Below are positions 22,932 through 35,800 of a stretch of 64,000 nucleotides of DNA, piece by piece (position 1 is the first letter of the stretch; every line of letters starts with the position of its first letter). The notes below the pieces were generated by a model. The model ran no database searches. It saw only the letters and a list, made by a program, of their open reading frames with translations, and was not told the origin of the DNA. The stretch lies in assembly GCA_963920765.1 (NCBI GenBank), contig OY987247.1, positions 12,186,471 to 12,250,470 of the forward strand, given 5' to 3'. Source of the stretch: Ulota crispa (Eukaryota; Streptophyta; Bryopsida; Orthotrichales; Orthotrichaceae). The translations under genes and the position numbers were made by a program.

Positions 22932-25489
22932 TCTAAACCCTTGATTAAGATTAGGGTTGGTAGTTTGGAGGGTGGAGATGTGGCCGCCACTATTGTATCC
23001 TAGGGTCAAGGGATAAAAGGGCATGCATGGTTCCTCTCTTCCACTCATTCTTCTCACTTGTAGGGCAAAACTCTGCCAAGATTTTTTGGGAATGAAAGTT
23101 CCTTCTCTTTTGTTTTAGCTTGTTTCATTTGCTTGCTGTAAGTTCGAATTTGATCTTTATTTTTTTAGGTTTTTTGAGATTCTTCCTTATGCTAGTAGCT
23201 TTCCAATGACACCAAGCACACTGGATTTTGAGTTTTGAGGAGTTTTTGGTGGATTTTCTAGGAGAAGGATGTCTAATAAATGGCAATTTTTAACCCAACT
23301 TCAAAAATCCACATCTTGGTGAGTTTTAGCTCAATTTTTGTGCAAGTTTGTATGCTGGATATGTAGTAGTCTAGTTTTTGAAAAAAGATGAAACCCTCAT
23401 CTTGAGTTGTTAGTGAAATTTTGATTGCTTCTTGAATGCATAGTGGTTTTTAGCTCTATGGGTGCAATTAGGTAGTTTGCAAAAAATCATATCTCATTGT
23501 GTATATAGGATCTTATGATGTGGCTTACATGGTTGCTAATCCTTGTTAATCCAAATGTCAAAAGTGGGTTTTTACAATTTTTAGGTTCATTTTGAAGTTT
23601 TGACAAGAGTTTAGAGAAAGTAGGGTTTGAGTGCTTTTATTATACTATTAGTAAGAGTTTGCAATTCATAAAAGCACAATGTGCAATTAGAGTGCAACTA
23701 TAATAGATTTTAGGATTTAGGTTAATTCCTATTGCAATTAGTTTGCAATTAAATTTCAATGTATTGACTATCAATTTTTGCAAATAATATGTGACTTTGT
23801 ACTTTGTCAAAATTGGTTGGCAACTATAGTACAACTGGTTACCAGTTATGTTACAATCAAAATTGATGTTACATTCCTTTACTACTACAGTACAACTGTG
23901 TTACAACTGTGTTACAACTGCGTTGTTGGTTCTTTCATGTGGCACAACTGGATTACAATTGAATAGCAACTGAAACTTGTTGTGTATTACTAGAGTGGCA
24001 ATAGTTTAAAATTACATTGTCAATTTCTTTGGATTCATTCTTTGTTTATAGCTGTATGGTAATTGTGAGCATGATTGTTATTGCTTCATGTATTTTTTCT
24101 ATAACAAGCAGTGATTATAACCAAATGAAAAATAACAAAAAAACTTCAAAAATCAATATTCACAAAATCAACATAAACAAAAACAGTAAAACTATAGTAC
24201 AATTACAGTACCACTACACTACCAATATACTTCCACTACACTACTACCACACTACAGCCACACTACTACCACACTACAATTAGAATACAACTACATTACA
24301 AGTACATTACAACTATATAATAATCATATTACAATTGCATTACAACTACACCACAAGTAGACTACAACCACACAACAATTCATTACAACTACATATGAAA
24401 TGCACAATTACTACATTACAACTACTTCCCAACTACTTTACGACTAGTATACAACTGCAAAGTAGTCATGTCATATTACAGAGGTAGTGTGATTCAAAAA
24501 GAATTATTAAACAAAAACTTTCCAACAACTAGATTTTGGACACGTGGCAATAGGCGACGCATGTGTCAAACATACATTGAATGCTATCTTGAGATATGTG
24601 AAAAAGATTTCAAGAGACAAAGGAAAAAGAAGGGTACACTGAATGTTGTCTTGGGATATGTGAAAAAGATTTCAAGAAAGGAAAAAGAAAGGCAACAGGG
24701 GTTGTAACCACAAAAAAAATTTGAGTTTTCATGGATGAAGGTTTTTCATTGAAGTTGCAATTGTGGTAGATATCACTAAGTCACAACAACTATTTCACAA
24801 CTACTCCACGACTATTTTTGAATAGAATACGACTAAGAATGTTTTGCAGTTGTAATGGCTTGAAAAGCTCCATCCCCACTGAAATGTAGTTGCCATACAG
24901 TCACCACGTAGTTGCCAGTTGTAGTCGTTTATTGGCCCTTTTCTTCTAGTGGATGTTGATCACATGAGTGCTCCCCCTAAACCCCTCAACGAGCAGAGGC
25001 TACAATCAAACAAGCAAGTAGACTTGTGTACAAATAACAAAACAAAAAAAAACAAGACAATTCAGATGTTCATCATGGGAGAGTCCTCGTAACCCCCTCA
25101 ACAAGCAGAGGCTGCAATCAAACAAGCAAGCAGACTTTTGTGCACTTAAAAAAGAAAATTGACAAAATTGAGATTTTTATCATGGGACTGACCCCTCCGG
25201 ACCCGTAATCGAGCAAGGCTGTGATCAAACAAGGCAAGCAGACTTTTGTGCACTTAAAAAAAAAAATTGACAAAATTGAGATTTTTATCATGGGACTGAC
25301 CCCTCCGGACCCGTAATCGAGCAAGGCTGTGATCAAACAAGGCAAGCAGACTTTTGTGCACTTAAAAAATTAAAAAAATTGACAAAATTGAGATGTTGAT
25401 CACGCATGGTCCCCTCTGGACTCCTCATCAAGCGAGGGTGCGAGTAGAAAAAGCAAGCAGACTTCTGTACACACAAAAAAATAAAAAAA

Positions 25490-27374
25490 TAAAAAAGGGG
25501 TTTTTTGGTACATCTCGAGCCAAGCTGGGCATTTGGCTGAACTTTTTGAGGCTTATAACTTTCCTTTCTAGGTTTCTTCTAGTATCTTAGTAAAGCAGAT
25601 GTGTTACTAGGATTTTTTTCCAAAAAATCTGATGCATATTTATCAGCTTTGCAGATAAAAGTATACAAGCATAGATCATTATTTGGAATTTTTTTGCACA
25701 AATCCCTTTAACTAGCTTTATTTGGGAAGCATGCTGTATAAACCATTATGCATGTAGAAATATGTTTCAAAAAAATCAGCAACAGTCGCCGGAGCTTTTA
25801 GCTGCAAAGAGAGCCTATTGATACAAATGAGCGGATTCCTTTTTGAAAAAAAAAAAAGAAAAGGCAAGAAGAGAGAACGTAGATCCTTTCAAAGCCTTAC
25901 AGGTTATTGTTTGTGAAGTTAAAACGTATTTAATATTGAAGGGCGCCTATGTATACACTTTTTTCGTAGACATGCTATAAAAACAGAGGTCAAAGCATAC
26001 TTATCAGTTCTGATAACAGCAAGTGCATATTTTGATAGCAACCGAAAAACAACTGTCTATGTATAAAGTTCCGGGTAACCCCAGAAAGCTTATAAGAAAA
26101 ATCGAAATACAACCAAGAGTATTTTGCCTCAGAACAAAAAATTTGAACTCAAAGCCTATACGTACGAAAGAAATTTTTATACAAGAAAGCATAAACCACA
26201 AAAAACAAAGTTTTAGGGTTTTAGAGGTACAAAAAGTAGTAGATCAAGTGCTTGGTATGCCACTTTCTTCTAGAAGCTATGAACCTCACCTATGCCCATC
26301 TCAAAAACCCAAACAACCCAATGTTAGGTTAGAGAGGTTGCATTGGGTGTCAACAATTCATAGCGGTTGTTATCCCCTTCACCAGGAATAAAGAAGCAAA
26401 AAGTGTGCAACAACTACTACATAAAAGATTAAAACCTCATAAAATACAAAACTTATGTTGAGTTTGACTGAGAAGCCATGGAATGTGTTGCAATATTCCA
26501 GTCACTTTTTTAGCTGACACTGTACACCGTGAGGCTCTGAGCATAGCAGGTCCGCGTGTGGGCCCTGGCTTGTACTCTGTCAATCCTACAGTCTCACTTG
26601 CATTGTGTGTATAGAAGGCTCTGCAGCCCGCTTGCACCCAGAGTGACAGTACTGTAACCTCAGCAGTCTGAGAAGAGAGAAGCTCAGAGAAAGTAGCCCT
26701 CAATAGAGAATAAAGGAAGGAGAGCCTCCCTAATTAATCTCAGGCTCTTGTACTTAGTGAGATAATTAGTGTAGCTTAGGTTGGGGTCAGTGCTTTTTTG
26801 AAAAAAATGCCATCTTTTTGCCCTATGTAAAATCCGACCCTCATAGCTATAGGCAACATAGGCAGTTGGTTGAATAGTATCTTAGTATTCATGCCATAAG
26901 AAAATATTAAGTGAATATCATATACTTTGTATACGTGGTATTATAGATACCAATTATTGCTCTAACCCTCCATACTTTATAGCATTTTGGAGGTAATATG
27001 AGGTAGGAGCATGTGAGGCCATGCATAGCTCAACAACTAAGATGTTAATGTTGCATAGGAGTTTGAAATAAAAAGTGAAGTGCTGCTATCAAGGAGCAAG
27101 AAATTTGTCAACAATCCATTCTTGCACAACTAGGAATGTACAAGAACTATAGAGTTCTTGCTTTATATGTTTAGATATTCATGTATTTATAGATGTCTAG
27201 GCCTACTTGACCTCAAGTATTGGCTTTAGAGCATCTATCATATTTCTTGTAACTATCTTTGTATAAAGCCATATTCAAGTGAATATTTAGTGTTCACACC
27301 TAAATCTTGAAAAAAATAAAAAAATAAAAAAATAAAAAAATAAAAAAATAAAAAAATAAAAAAATAAAAAATAA

Positions 27375-27405
<31 letters not shown>

Positions 27406-29630
27406 AAAACAAAAAAGGGGCGTTTCTGGTACAGCTCATTTCTGAGCACTTACCTGTTTTTTTACATCCTCAGAACTTTTTGCAAGACCTTATATAGGTT
27501 TCTTGCTAAGGCTTATCCCAAGAATCCATCATATAGTGTTTTTTGGAGTTGCTTATAAGATCAAGAGTAGCTACGTTTCTTTCATATTGTAAAACATTTA
27601 GGTGTTAGGAATCCATCTTACTTACTAGGTTTTATGTGCTTTGAAGTTCTTGTTTTAATATTCAAGCTCTCAGATTTGTGTTTGTAAATTAATCATGCAG
27701 TTTAGCAAAGCATACTCCTTCGTACCAGAATTGTCTTTAGTACAAGAATTGAGCTAGTAGTATACTTTTAGAAAAAGGTTGTATTACCAAAGCAAAGGTC
27801 TGGTCAGACCATTATATCCAGTCGTCTGGAAACTACTCAGTTCCATACTTAGAGAATACTGCTGAAGCAGCTAAACAATCATCATATGTAACCAAATGTA
27901 AAATTTGAGAGGTCGCCGCTTAAGGTCAAGTGACCCCGTCATTTTTTTGTCTGTTACACAGATTTAGAGATCAAGTCACTTAGCAAGCTTTTAGCATGGA
28001 TTGTACGGATATTGACATGCCCAGCCCAAGGGCTCATTAAAAAATTCTACAGCACTAGTTTAAGTAACCAGACTTTTACAGTAGTTTAAGCTTGCAAATG
28101 CCAACAGTTTAAGCTTGCAAATGCCAAGAATTTGTATCTTTTATTGCAAGACTAAATGCTCACAAAAATTGTGTAAACCGGTATACTAAAAAAGTGTTTA
28201 AAAGCATAGTTTTTCAAATGCAAAAAAGCTATGTATAGTCAAAGAAAATATTCCATATACTTCAAGAAGTCATTGATTTACTCATGGAAAGAGGAATTGA
28301 CTAGGGTTTAGAGGTAGTTAGTAGAATGCTTGAATTTGCCAGTTTCTTCAAGAGGTAATGAGCCTCACCTGTGCCCATTCCAAAGAGAAAACAAACCAAT
28401 GGTAAGTCAGAGGGGATACAACAGGTGTTGGCAGCTCAAACTTACGCATGCTATAGCTTTCGCAAGGAGAGAATAGCGAAAGAAGTCAAAGACAAACATT
28501 GACAAGCAGTACCACTCAAACCCAAAAAGAACTTGTGTTGCGCCTTGTGAAGAGGCCATGATGTCAAATATCAAAATTGAGCTTCTAGTTCTCAACTCCT
28601 TCCATCTCCTGGCTCAATCACCTGGCGCTTCAGAGTCATTGCTCCGATGTGCCTTACTAGTTGCACACTGCTAAGCATGAAAGCATCAGCATCATCATGT
28701 GCCTATAGTGTGTACAAGAAGTTTGGAACACTAAAGTCACATAAGTAAAAGATCACTGAAGCTCAAGCATAACGCTCAGTAGCAGCTTGTGTTTGTGGGC
28801 CTTCTCAATCTGATAGAAAAGCCCAAGATTGAAGCTAGTTCACGAATTCAAAATTCATCGTGTAGATCAAAAGTGGATCTTGGTTAGTTAAATGTCGTGT
28901 TTACTTCTCTGACTGTTTTCATGACCACTCAATCTCAGTATCTGTTGTGAGCCAAATATTATTGGTACAGCAAGGTATTATCCTGCATATTTAGGATTGA
29001 TGATAGATTCTAGGTAAATACCAAGCCTGGTACAAGCAGATAATATAAAATTAAGGATCTCCAGTCATCATGGCATTTGGTGGGATTTATCCTAATTTTT
29101 AGAAAGGTATTTTTATACCCATGTGCAAACCCTAGTAAAGTATGGCTACCCAATGCTATAACTGCATATATAAAGGAATCAATATAAAAAGATACCTTTG
29201 CTTTCTAGTGGGCCCATTACTTTGCGCTTTATATATATATCCGCTAGGGGATATATTGCGAGAGTAAAATCTAGGGAAACTTAAAGGTACATTTAAATGT
29301 ATTAACCTTTGTATTTCAAAAGTATAACCATAGAATTATATATAGTACTTATATAGGTCATTTACTTAATTATATAGAAGCAAGAATCATGCGTCATTAA
29401 ACTATCCGTTTTTTGGTAGGAGCGGCAAGTATTTATTTACTTTATATATAAGTATAGGAGTATGTATAAGTCTTTTCAATAGTATAATGTCATCATTGCA
29501 ACCTTTTAAATCTTAGCAAAGATCTATGCAAAATATAGAGCTAGATTTGGCAAATGCAACTATGCTATATTCTTATTACAAGTCTAATATGCAATATGAG
29601 TGTAGAGGCTCAACCTTGCATAAGGAATCT
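25490..29630. repeat. Diverged tandem duplication of a 2-kb segment in the CACTA element
   Basis: Two segments (about 25.49-27.30 and 27.41-29.63 kb) each begin GGGG-TTT-TGGTACA after an A-rich (ATAAAAA)n tract. They share a block near 26.24 and 28.31 kb (CCTCACCT-TGCCCAT-CCAAA and GGTGT-G-CA). Both end at CTTGAAAAAA tracts. No reading frame of note; function unknown. Confidence 0.6.
27306..27410. repeat. (AAAAAAT)n / (TAA)n microsatellite
   Basis: About 100 bp of AAAAAAT units followed by AATAATAAT, between the two copies of the 2-kb segment. Confidence 0.9.
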
Positions 29631-31115
29631 TGAAAAAAGAAAAAAAGAAAAAAAGAAAAAATTAACAAAAGAAAAAAATGAGATGTTGATCACACTAGTC
29701 CTCCCCCCTCTCCATGCACCTTGCAACAAGGAGAGTCTCCAATCAAACAAGCAAGGCTAGCACACTTATGTACAAATAACAAAACAAAAAAAATCGAGAC
29801 AATTCAGTCATTCATCACGAGAGAGCCCCCCCCTAACCCCTTCAACAAGCAAGGTTGCAATCAAACAAGGTTGGCAGACTTGTATGCACTTAAGAAATTA
29901 AAAAAATGACAGAATTGAGATGTTGATCAAGGGAGTGCCCCTCGGGACCCTCATCGAGCAAGGCTGCAATCAAACAAGCAAGTAGACTTTTGTGCACTTA
30001 AAAAAATTTGACAAAATTGAGATTTCATCACAAGACTGACCCCTCCGGACCCGTAAATGAGCAAGGCTACAAGCAAACATGGCAAGCAGACTTTTGTGCA
30101 CTTAAAAAATAAAAAAAATTGACAGAATTGAGATGTTGATAAGGCGAGTGCCCCTCTGGACCCCTCATCAAGCGAGGCTGCAATCAAACAAGGCAAGCGG
30201 ACTTCTGTACACATAAAAAAAAATTTAAATAAAGGAATTGAGATGTTCATCACGGGACTAACCCCTTCGGACCTGTAATTGAGCAAGGCTGCAATCAAAC
30301 AAGGCAAGCAAATTTTTGTGCACTTAAAAAAAAAAAATCAACAGAATTGAAATGTTGATCACGCGTGGTGCTCCTCTGGACCCCTCATTGAGCGAGGGTG
30401 CAATCAAACAAGGCAAGCAAACTTGTGTACACATAACAAAATATAAAAAAAGGAGAGAATTGAGACATTGATCACGCAAGTGCCCTCCCTGAACCCCACA
30501 ACAAGGAGAGTCTCCAGTCAAACAAGCAAGCAGACTTCTGTACAAATAACAAGACTAAACAACTGACAGCATCAACACGAGCACCCTCGGCTTGATCATG
30601 TGGGGTGCCCTTGCCTCCTTGCCCCTCATCAACCAAGGTTGCAATCAAACAAAGTAAGCAGGCTAATCCAGAATTAACAAAATTTAAAAATTCGAGAGAA
30701 TTGAGCATTGATTACCTGGGGTGCCCTGCCTCCGGGCTCTCAACTAGCAAAGGCTGCAATTAGAAAAAGCAAGCAGAACTTGTCCAATCCAATCCAAACA
30801 GAAGTTCTTAAAAAATTCCAGCATTGCCCCAGCTTGATCAAGTTGCTACTTGCGGTTGTGGGATAGCTCCATAAGCGAGTTAACCAATCCCTACAGTACA
30901 CAGATACCTGAAGCCGTAAATTCTAAATCATTCATAGGATACCAAAATTCACCATCAATTGTTGATCACGCAGGGTGCTGTTGGAGCAAGAATTCTACAG
31001 CAGAGAGTACCTTCAAAAACTGGGTTTGGGTCGTATAGCGATTTGGTACTCCTGGTTGCGGAGCTCATAGCGACCGTGATACGCTCTTGCTACGGCATGG
31101 CGCGACAATTCTCTC

Positions 31116-31265
31116 TTGCCACTCCCGATGCTCGGCTCCCTCTCGACACTCTGCCAACCGCCGCTTCGCCCACTCTGGACGCTCCGCTCCCTCTTGTCAC
31201 TCTGCCCACTACCGCCGCTCCGCCCAATCCCGACGCTCTGCTCCCTCTTTGCGCCGCCCCAACCT
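31116..31265. repeat. GC-rich tandem repeat inside the CACTA element
   Basis: Three imperfect units of about 48 bp built on CGCTCCCTCT...ACTCTGCC...CGCC, a GC-rich island in AT-rich surroundings. Both strands are open through it because of the repeat, so I do not call a gene. It may be a promoter or first-exon region of the transposase gene downstream, which is a guess. Confidence 0.5.
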
Positions 31266-32874
31266 CGCGGTCACCAAATCCCAGCCGTAGACGACAGCTC
31301 TTCTTTGTAGGCAATCCCCCTTTTTGTGCGCTTCTAAGAGCAGGGCAAGACCCTCCCCTGTGCCTCAGTGCCAAACGCTTGCATGAAAAACCCTGAAGCC
31401 AATGAAAAACAAAGAAATGTTCCAAACCCAATTTCTTGCAAAAGAGTAGAGAAGAGGAGGAGTTCACTTACGCTTTCTAGATTAGGAGGAGGAGTAGAGT
31501 TTGACCAAAATGACTGCACTAGAACTACTACGTAATTGTAAAGAATGACTACAAATTTACTAAGGAACAACTTAGAAAGAACTCAGTAACCAAAAACGAC
31601 TCAAAAACAACTTGGCAAGTCAAAAACAACTGATGTCGCCACTTACTAAAGTATTTAATGCTTCATAGCAACATGGTGGCGTTGCTTGCAAAAGCATCCA
31701 TTATTCAAAAAATGAGAGAGGGAAACTTACAATTCCTGACTTGCACCTAGCATTGCACATTGCATTAGACCCAATGCAAATGCCAATTTAGCAACTCTTG
31801 CATCCTTAAGCATTTTGTAAGTACTCTTCTCACCTTCCTCATTGAAATTGTGAGTTTCCATTGCCAAATTGCTTACAATTCTAGGAACACAAATTGGGTC
31901 CTACAGTTCACACAAACTTGAATTAGAGTGCAGATGAAGATGGTGTGATAGCAACAACATTGGAGGAGTTGGAGTAGGGTATAGGAGGTACCCATTTTAG
32001 CTATCTCTGTGCGTGCAGAAGTGCTACGAGGCGAAGAGAAGACAACAGAGGCAGGTGAGTTGCTTCAAATATTTGGGGTGTACAAACGACTATGAGTTTG
32101 AGTTGAAATATAATCATTTAAACTACTTTTTTTATCGTATGAGTTGAATAGCAATTGTTTTGTAGTTATTATTGGATTAGTTGTGCTTTCAATCAAACTG
32201 TAATGACCTTGGAGTTGTTTGTAGTCAATATGCAATTGTACTGTACAATTGAAGGTTGGTGGCAGTCCTCATACCTCATATAAGAGGAAGCTTACAATCC
32301 CTCTCTCTAAACTTACAGAGGCACTAACACAAATGCAATTACAGCTACTCTTATATCATAGAGGAATTTGTTAGCACTCTTATCTTATTCTCCATTCTTG
32401 TAATTATTTTCCATTGTCAAGTTGAATGCAATGCAACATTTTGATATTGGACCCTGCATTAGACACAAGCAACAATGAAAATGCAATTTAAGCTAAGAGA
32501 TGGGTACAGCTATTGAGAGTTCAGCAGTTCAGGGTCAATTACCCAAATGTATATTGTTATGTTCTGTCCAAAATTGGATAGAAATAGTGAGGGAATAGGA
32601 AAGAAAGGATTTTTATTTTTAAGACCTTTTGTGTAGAAACGACTAGATTGTAGAATCAAAAGGCACTTGTCAGAACTACTGTTTTACTACTACTTGTTGA
32701 GTAGTTGTATGTTAGTCATGAATCAGTGGTTTATAATCTAGAGTCATAATGTAGTAACATTTGAGTTGTTCTACAATGAAATTGTAGTTGTATTCTGGGA
32801 TTCCAAACCAACGACAGTCTAAGTGTTGGTTCAGTAGTAAATAGTTAACTTCTAATATCTTCCTTTGTGTAGGT

Positions 32875-35800
32875 GGAAGATGGATATGCATAAGCTGTCC
32901 ATTCCTGATGCTTGTAGGATACGCATTAGAGACAAGAGGCTGTGGTCAAGAGAAGTTAAAAGAGTAACGTTCTTCAACACAACTCAATTGCATTCTCCAT
33001 ATTGTATGTATAGATAGACAAGGAGGTACCATATGAAAACAGTTAAGAAACACTTGAGTAATCATGACAAAATACCATAGTTCAAAGTTTGGAGGGGGCC
33101 AGGTGAATGTGACGCATCCGACAATGATTAGGAGGAGGTTTTGGATAGACCAGCTATAGTAACAAAGGGCAAAGTTGATGCTACGGTTGATACATGGGGT
33201 ATGGTCAATGATGCATATCCTGAGGCCATGGTTCAACGGCATGTCGAGGAATGTGTGAGAGAAGAAACAACAGAGGCATTTGGTTTAGGTGACGTTATCC
33301 ATACCAACGAAGACATGAACCACACCTCATCAGAGGATGGCGAGGCAGTCGGTGACAACGTTCGAGATGTCGATGTTGATGACACATTCTTGGCCAGGGA
33401 TCTAGAGGACGCCATTAGATTGCTGTACGCAGGTTCAAGATGTACAAAGCTTGCTGCAACTATTCTCTTCATGAATATATATACTATTCATGGAGTGAGC
33501 AACAATTTTGCAAACGAGTTGTTCACCTTGCTGCAAGGGCACCTCCTTCCCACAAAGAATACCTTACCACGCAATTATTATATCGCCAAGACCTTCACAA
33601 GTAAGTTAGGGTTTTCTTACAAGTCTATCCGTGTTTGTGGGAGTGGCTGCGTATTATTTTGTGGAGAGTATGCAAAGGCGGTATAGTGCCCCAAGTGTGG
33701 TAGACCCAAGTTTCAAGACCAAATATGGAAGATCTATCCAATAAAAGTATTGCGACACTTTCCCTTGATACCCAGAGTGCAGTGCATGTTTTGCAGCCCA
33801 ACCATCACTAAGTTATTGAGGTGGCACGATGAGAACCGAAGCAATAGAGACGGCGGGAACAATCTTGTCCAACATCTGTGTGACTCGAAGGCGTGGAGAC
33901 ATTTCCACACAATAGTGGACCCCACTTTTGGTGCAGACGCGCACAACATTCATTTTGCTCTTGCTGCTAATGGAGTGAATCCATTTCAGCAGACAAGGTC
34001 AACGTGGTCAATATGGCCGGTTACATTATTGAACAATAATCTTCCTCCATGGCTTAGCACAAAGAAATTCTTTGTATTCCTTGCATTGTTGATACCAAGA
34101 AAAACAATCAGTGACCTCAAAGGTGTTTAATGTTTGTATGGAACCATTGGTAGAGGAGCTGATGCAGCTGTGGAGAGATGTTTGCGCATATGATGCCGCA
34201 AAAGAAGTCGGACGCCTTGATTTCAGCTTGCGTGTGGTACTACTTTGCACAATTCACGATTATCCAAGGTACGGCACGGTCAGTGGGTTTGCTCACCAGG
34301 GCTATGCTGCGTGTGCAGTTTGTAGGTCAGTATTAGGAGCAAAGCATTTGACAGTGTTGGCAAAGCAAGTATATGGCGGTACTCGGAGATGACTACCATT
34401 AGACCACTGCTTACGAAGATCAGATATGAATGATCTGTTTGATGGACACGTGGAGGATCGACAGATGCTTGTTTGAGTTACTGCCATGGAACAATTGCAA
34501 CATGCGGAGGAGTATAGGGTATGGAAAGCCTCTGGAAGTAGGGAGGGTGACCTTTCTAAAGTGCATGGCATGAGGAGGACTTTAATATTGAACAAGCTCC
34601 CTTATTGGAAGGTTAGGCTTTAATTTCCTAAACAGCTCTGAATTTCAATGTTTCAACCCAAACAATAAATCCTAAATGTCCAAGAAGTCACTTTAGTATC
34701 CTAAATAATGCTTAGAGCATCTATTCAAAGTAGTGCAGTGGCGCTAGTAAGATTGCAGTAGCATTTTCAACTGAAAAACAAAAAGTAGTCATTAAGTAGT
34801 TGTTTTGTAGCTGTGACTTTCACTGATAAGTAAGATTCAATAGTTAAATAGTAAGTTAGTAGATTGTTCACTGAGATGATGAAGAAACAACTGCAATGCA
34901 ACTGTGAAGTCAATGTGGAGTAGCAGTGTAGTAGTTTTCTAGTGCCAAGTACTGAATCCTATGTTAAAACCCTAAATCCTTGTGCTCTTTTATGATTTCC
35001 AGTGTAATGACATCAGCTGCAATTTCATTGAGTGCAAGACCTACTGATCCATTACACATTGGATCCATTACATTGTGAGATGAACATTGCAAAGAAATTT
35101 TTGATGACAATTACAGGGAAGAAGGATGCAATGAAGGTTAGGCGTGATTTGCAAAGGCGAAATATCAGCTCTCACCTATGGCTGACCCAAAACCCAAGGT
35201 GCAAAGGGAAGATGATGAAACCTATGGCGCCGTACATGCTAATCAATAGGGAGTTCAATATCTTTGCACGCACAATTGAAGGCTTGAAGACACCTAGTGG
35301 GCATTCTTCAAATTTGGGAAGACACATTAGAGGTAAGAAGTTTGGAAGGCTGAAATCCCATGATTACCACATTCTTATGCAACAAATCATGTCTCTTGCT
35401 CTTAGAGGGTTGTTGCAAGACGGCCCAAGGATGGCTGTCATGAGGATGTGCAAAGTGTATAGACGTATTTGCACAAGTGTGTATGACCCTTTGCAGTTCC
35501 CATCATTGCAATTAGATGTTGCGGAGAGCATGGCTATTTTGGAGATGGAGTTTCCCCCATCCTTTTTTGATATAATGACGCACTTGTCATATCATCTTGT
35601 GGAGGAATTGGACTTGTGTGGCCATGTGGCAATAAGGTGGATGTATCCGGTGGAGCGTTACATGAAGACACTCAAGGGCCATGTATGCAACATGGCAAGA
35701 CCGGAGGCGTTGATGGCAAAGGGCTACTTTAGGGATGAGTGCGTTGGGTTTATTATGGAGTACATCCAAAGATTTGAGGTTGTGCAGCAAAGGATATGGG

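Larger units (their letters stand above)
18470..24951. mobile_element. Nested non-autonomous CACTA element, 6.5 kb
   Basis: Left end CACTAGAAGGAAATGG, right end in reverse CACTAGAAGAAAAGGG, flanked by GAT on both sides. Removing the element and one GAT restores ATTGAGATGTTGATCAC, exactly the sequence in neighbouring repeat units, which confirms the boundaries. Subterminal CAACTGCAA/GTAGTTG motifs lie next to both ends. The interior is AT-rich with no credible coding frame, so it depends on a transposase supplied in trans. Confidence 0.85.
18100..30780. repeat. Interrupted array of about 110-bp repeats inside the CACTA element
   Basis: Units of 102-120 bp carry ATTGAGATGTTGATCAC, CCCCTC-GGACCC, GAGCAAGGCTGCAATCAAAC and GCAAGCAGACTT-TGT-CAC in order. 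Three units lie at 18.1-18.47 kb, about five at 24.95-25.48 kb and about nine at 29.69-30.77 kb. A trailing partial copy lies near 30.96 kb. The array is split by the nested CACTA element and by the 2-kb duplicated segment. Two adjacent units (about 25.13-25.35 kb) are almost identical, so some expansion is recent. Confidence 0.85.

Noticed and set aside
25118..25345. Minus-strand frame with repeated MPCLITALLDYGSGG
   Set aside because: It is the 110-bp repeat translated twice, as are the frames at 29951-30708.
26023..26391. 122-codon plus-strand frame inside the CACTA element
   Set aside because: The frame is not kept in the second copy of the duplicated segment, so no coding constraint is visible.
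30959..31467. Open frames of 125-145 codons on both strands
   Set aside because: They come from a GC-rich 48-bp tandem repeat; no family resemblance and both strands equally open.
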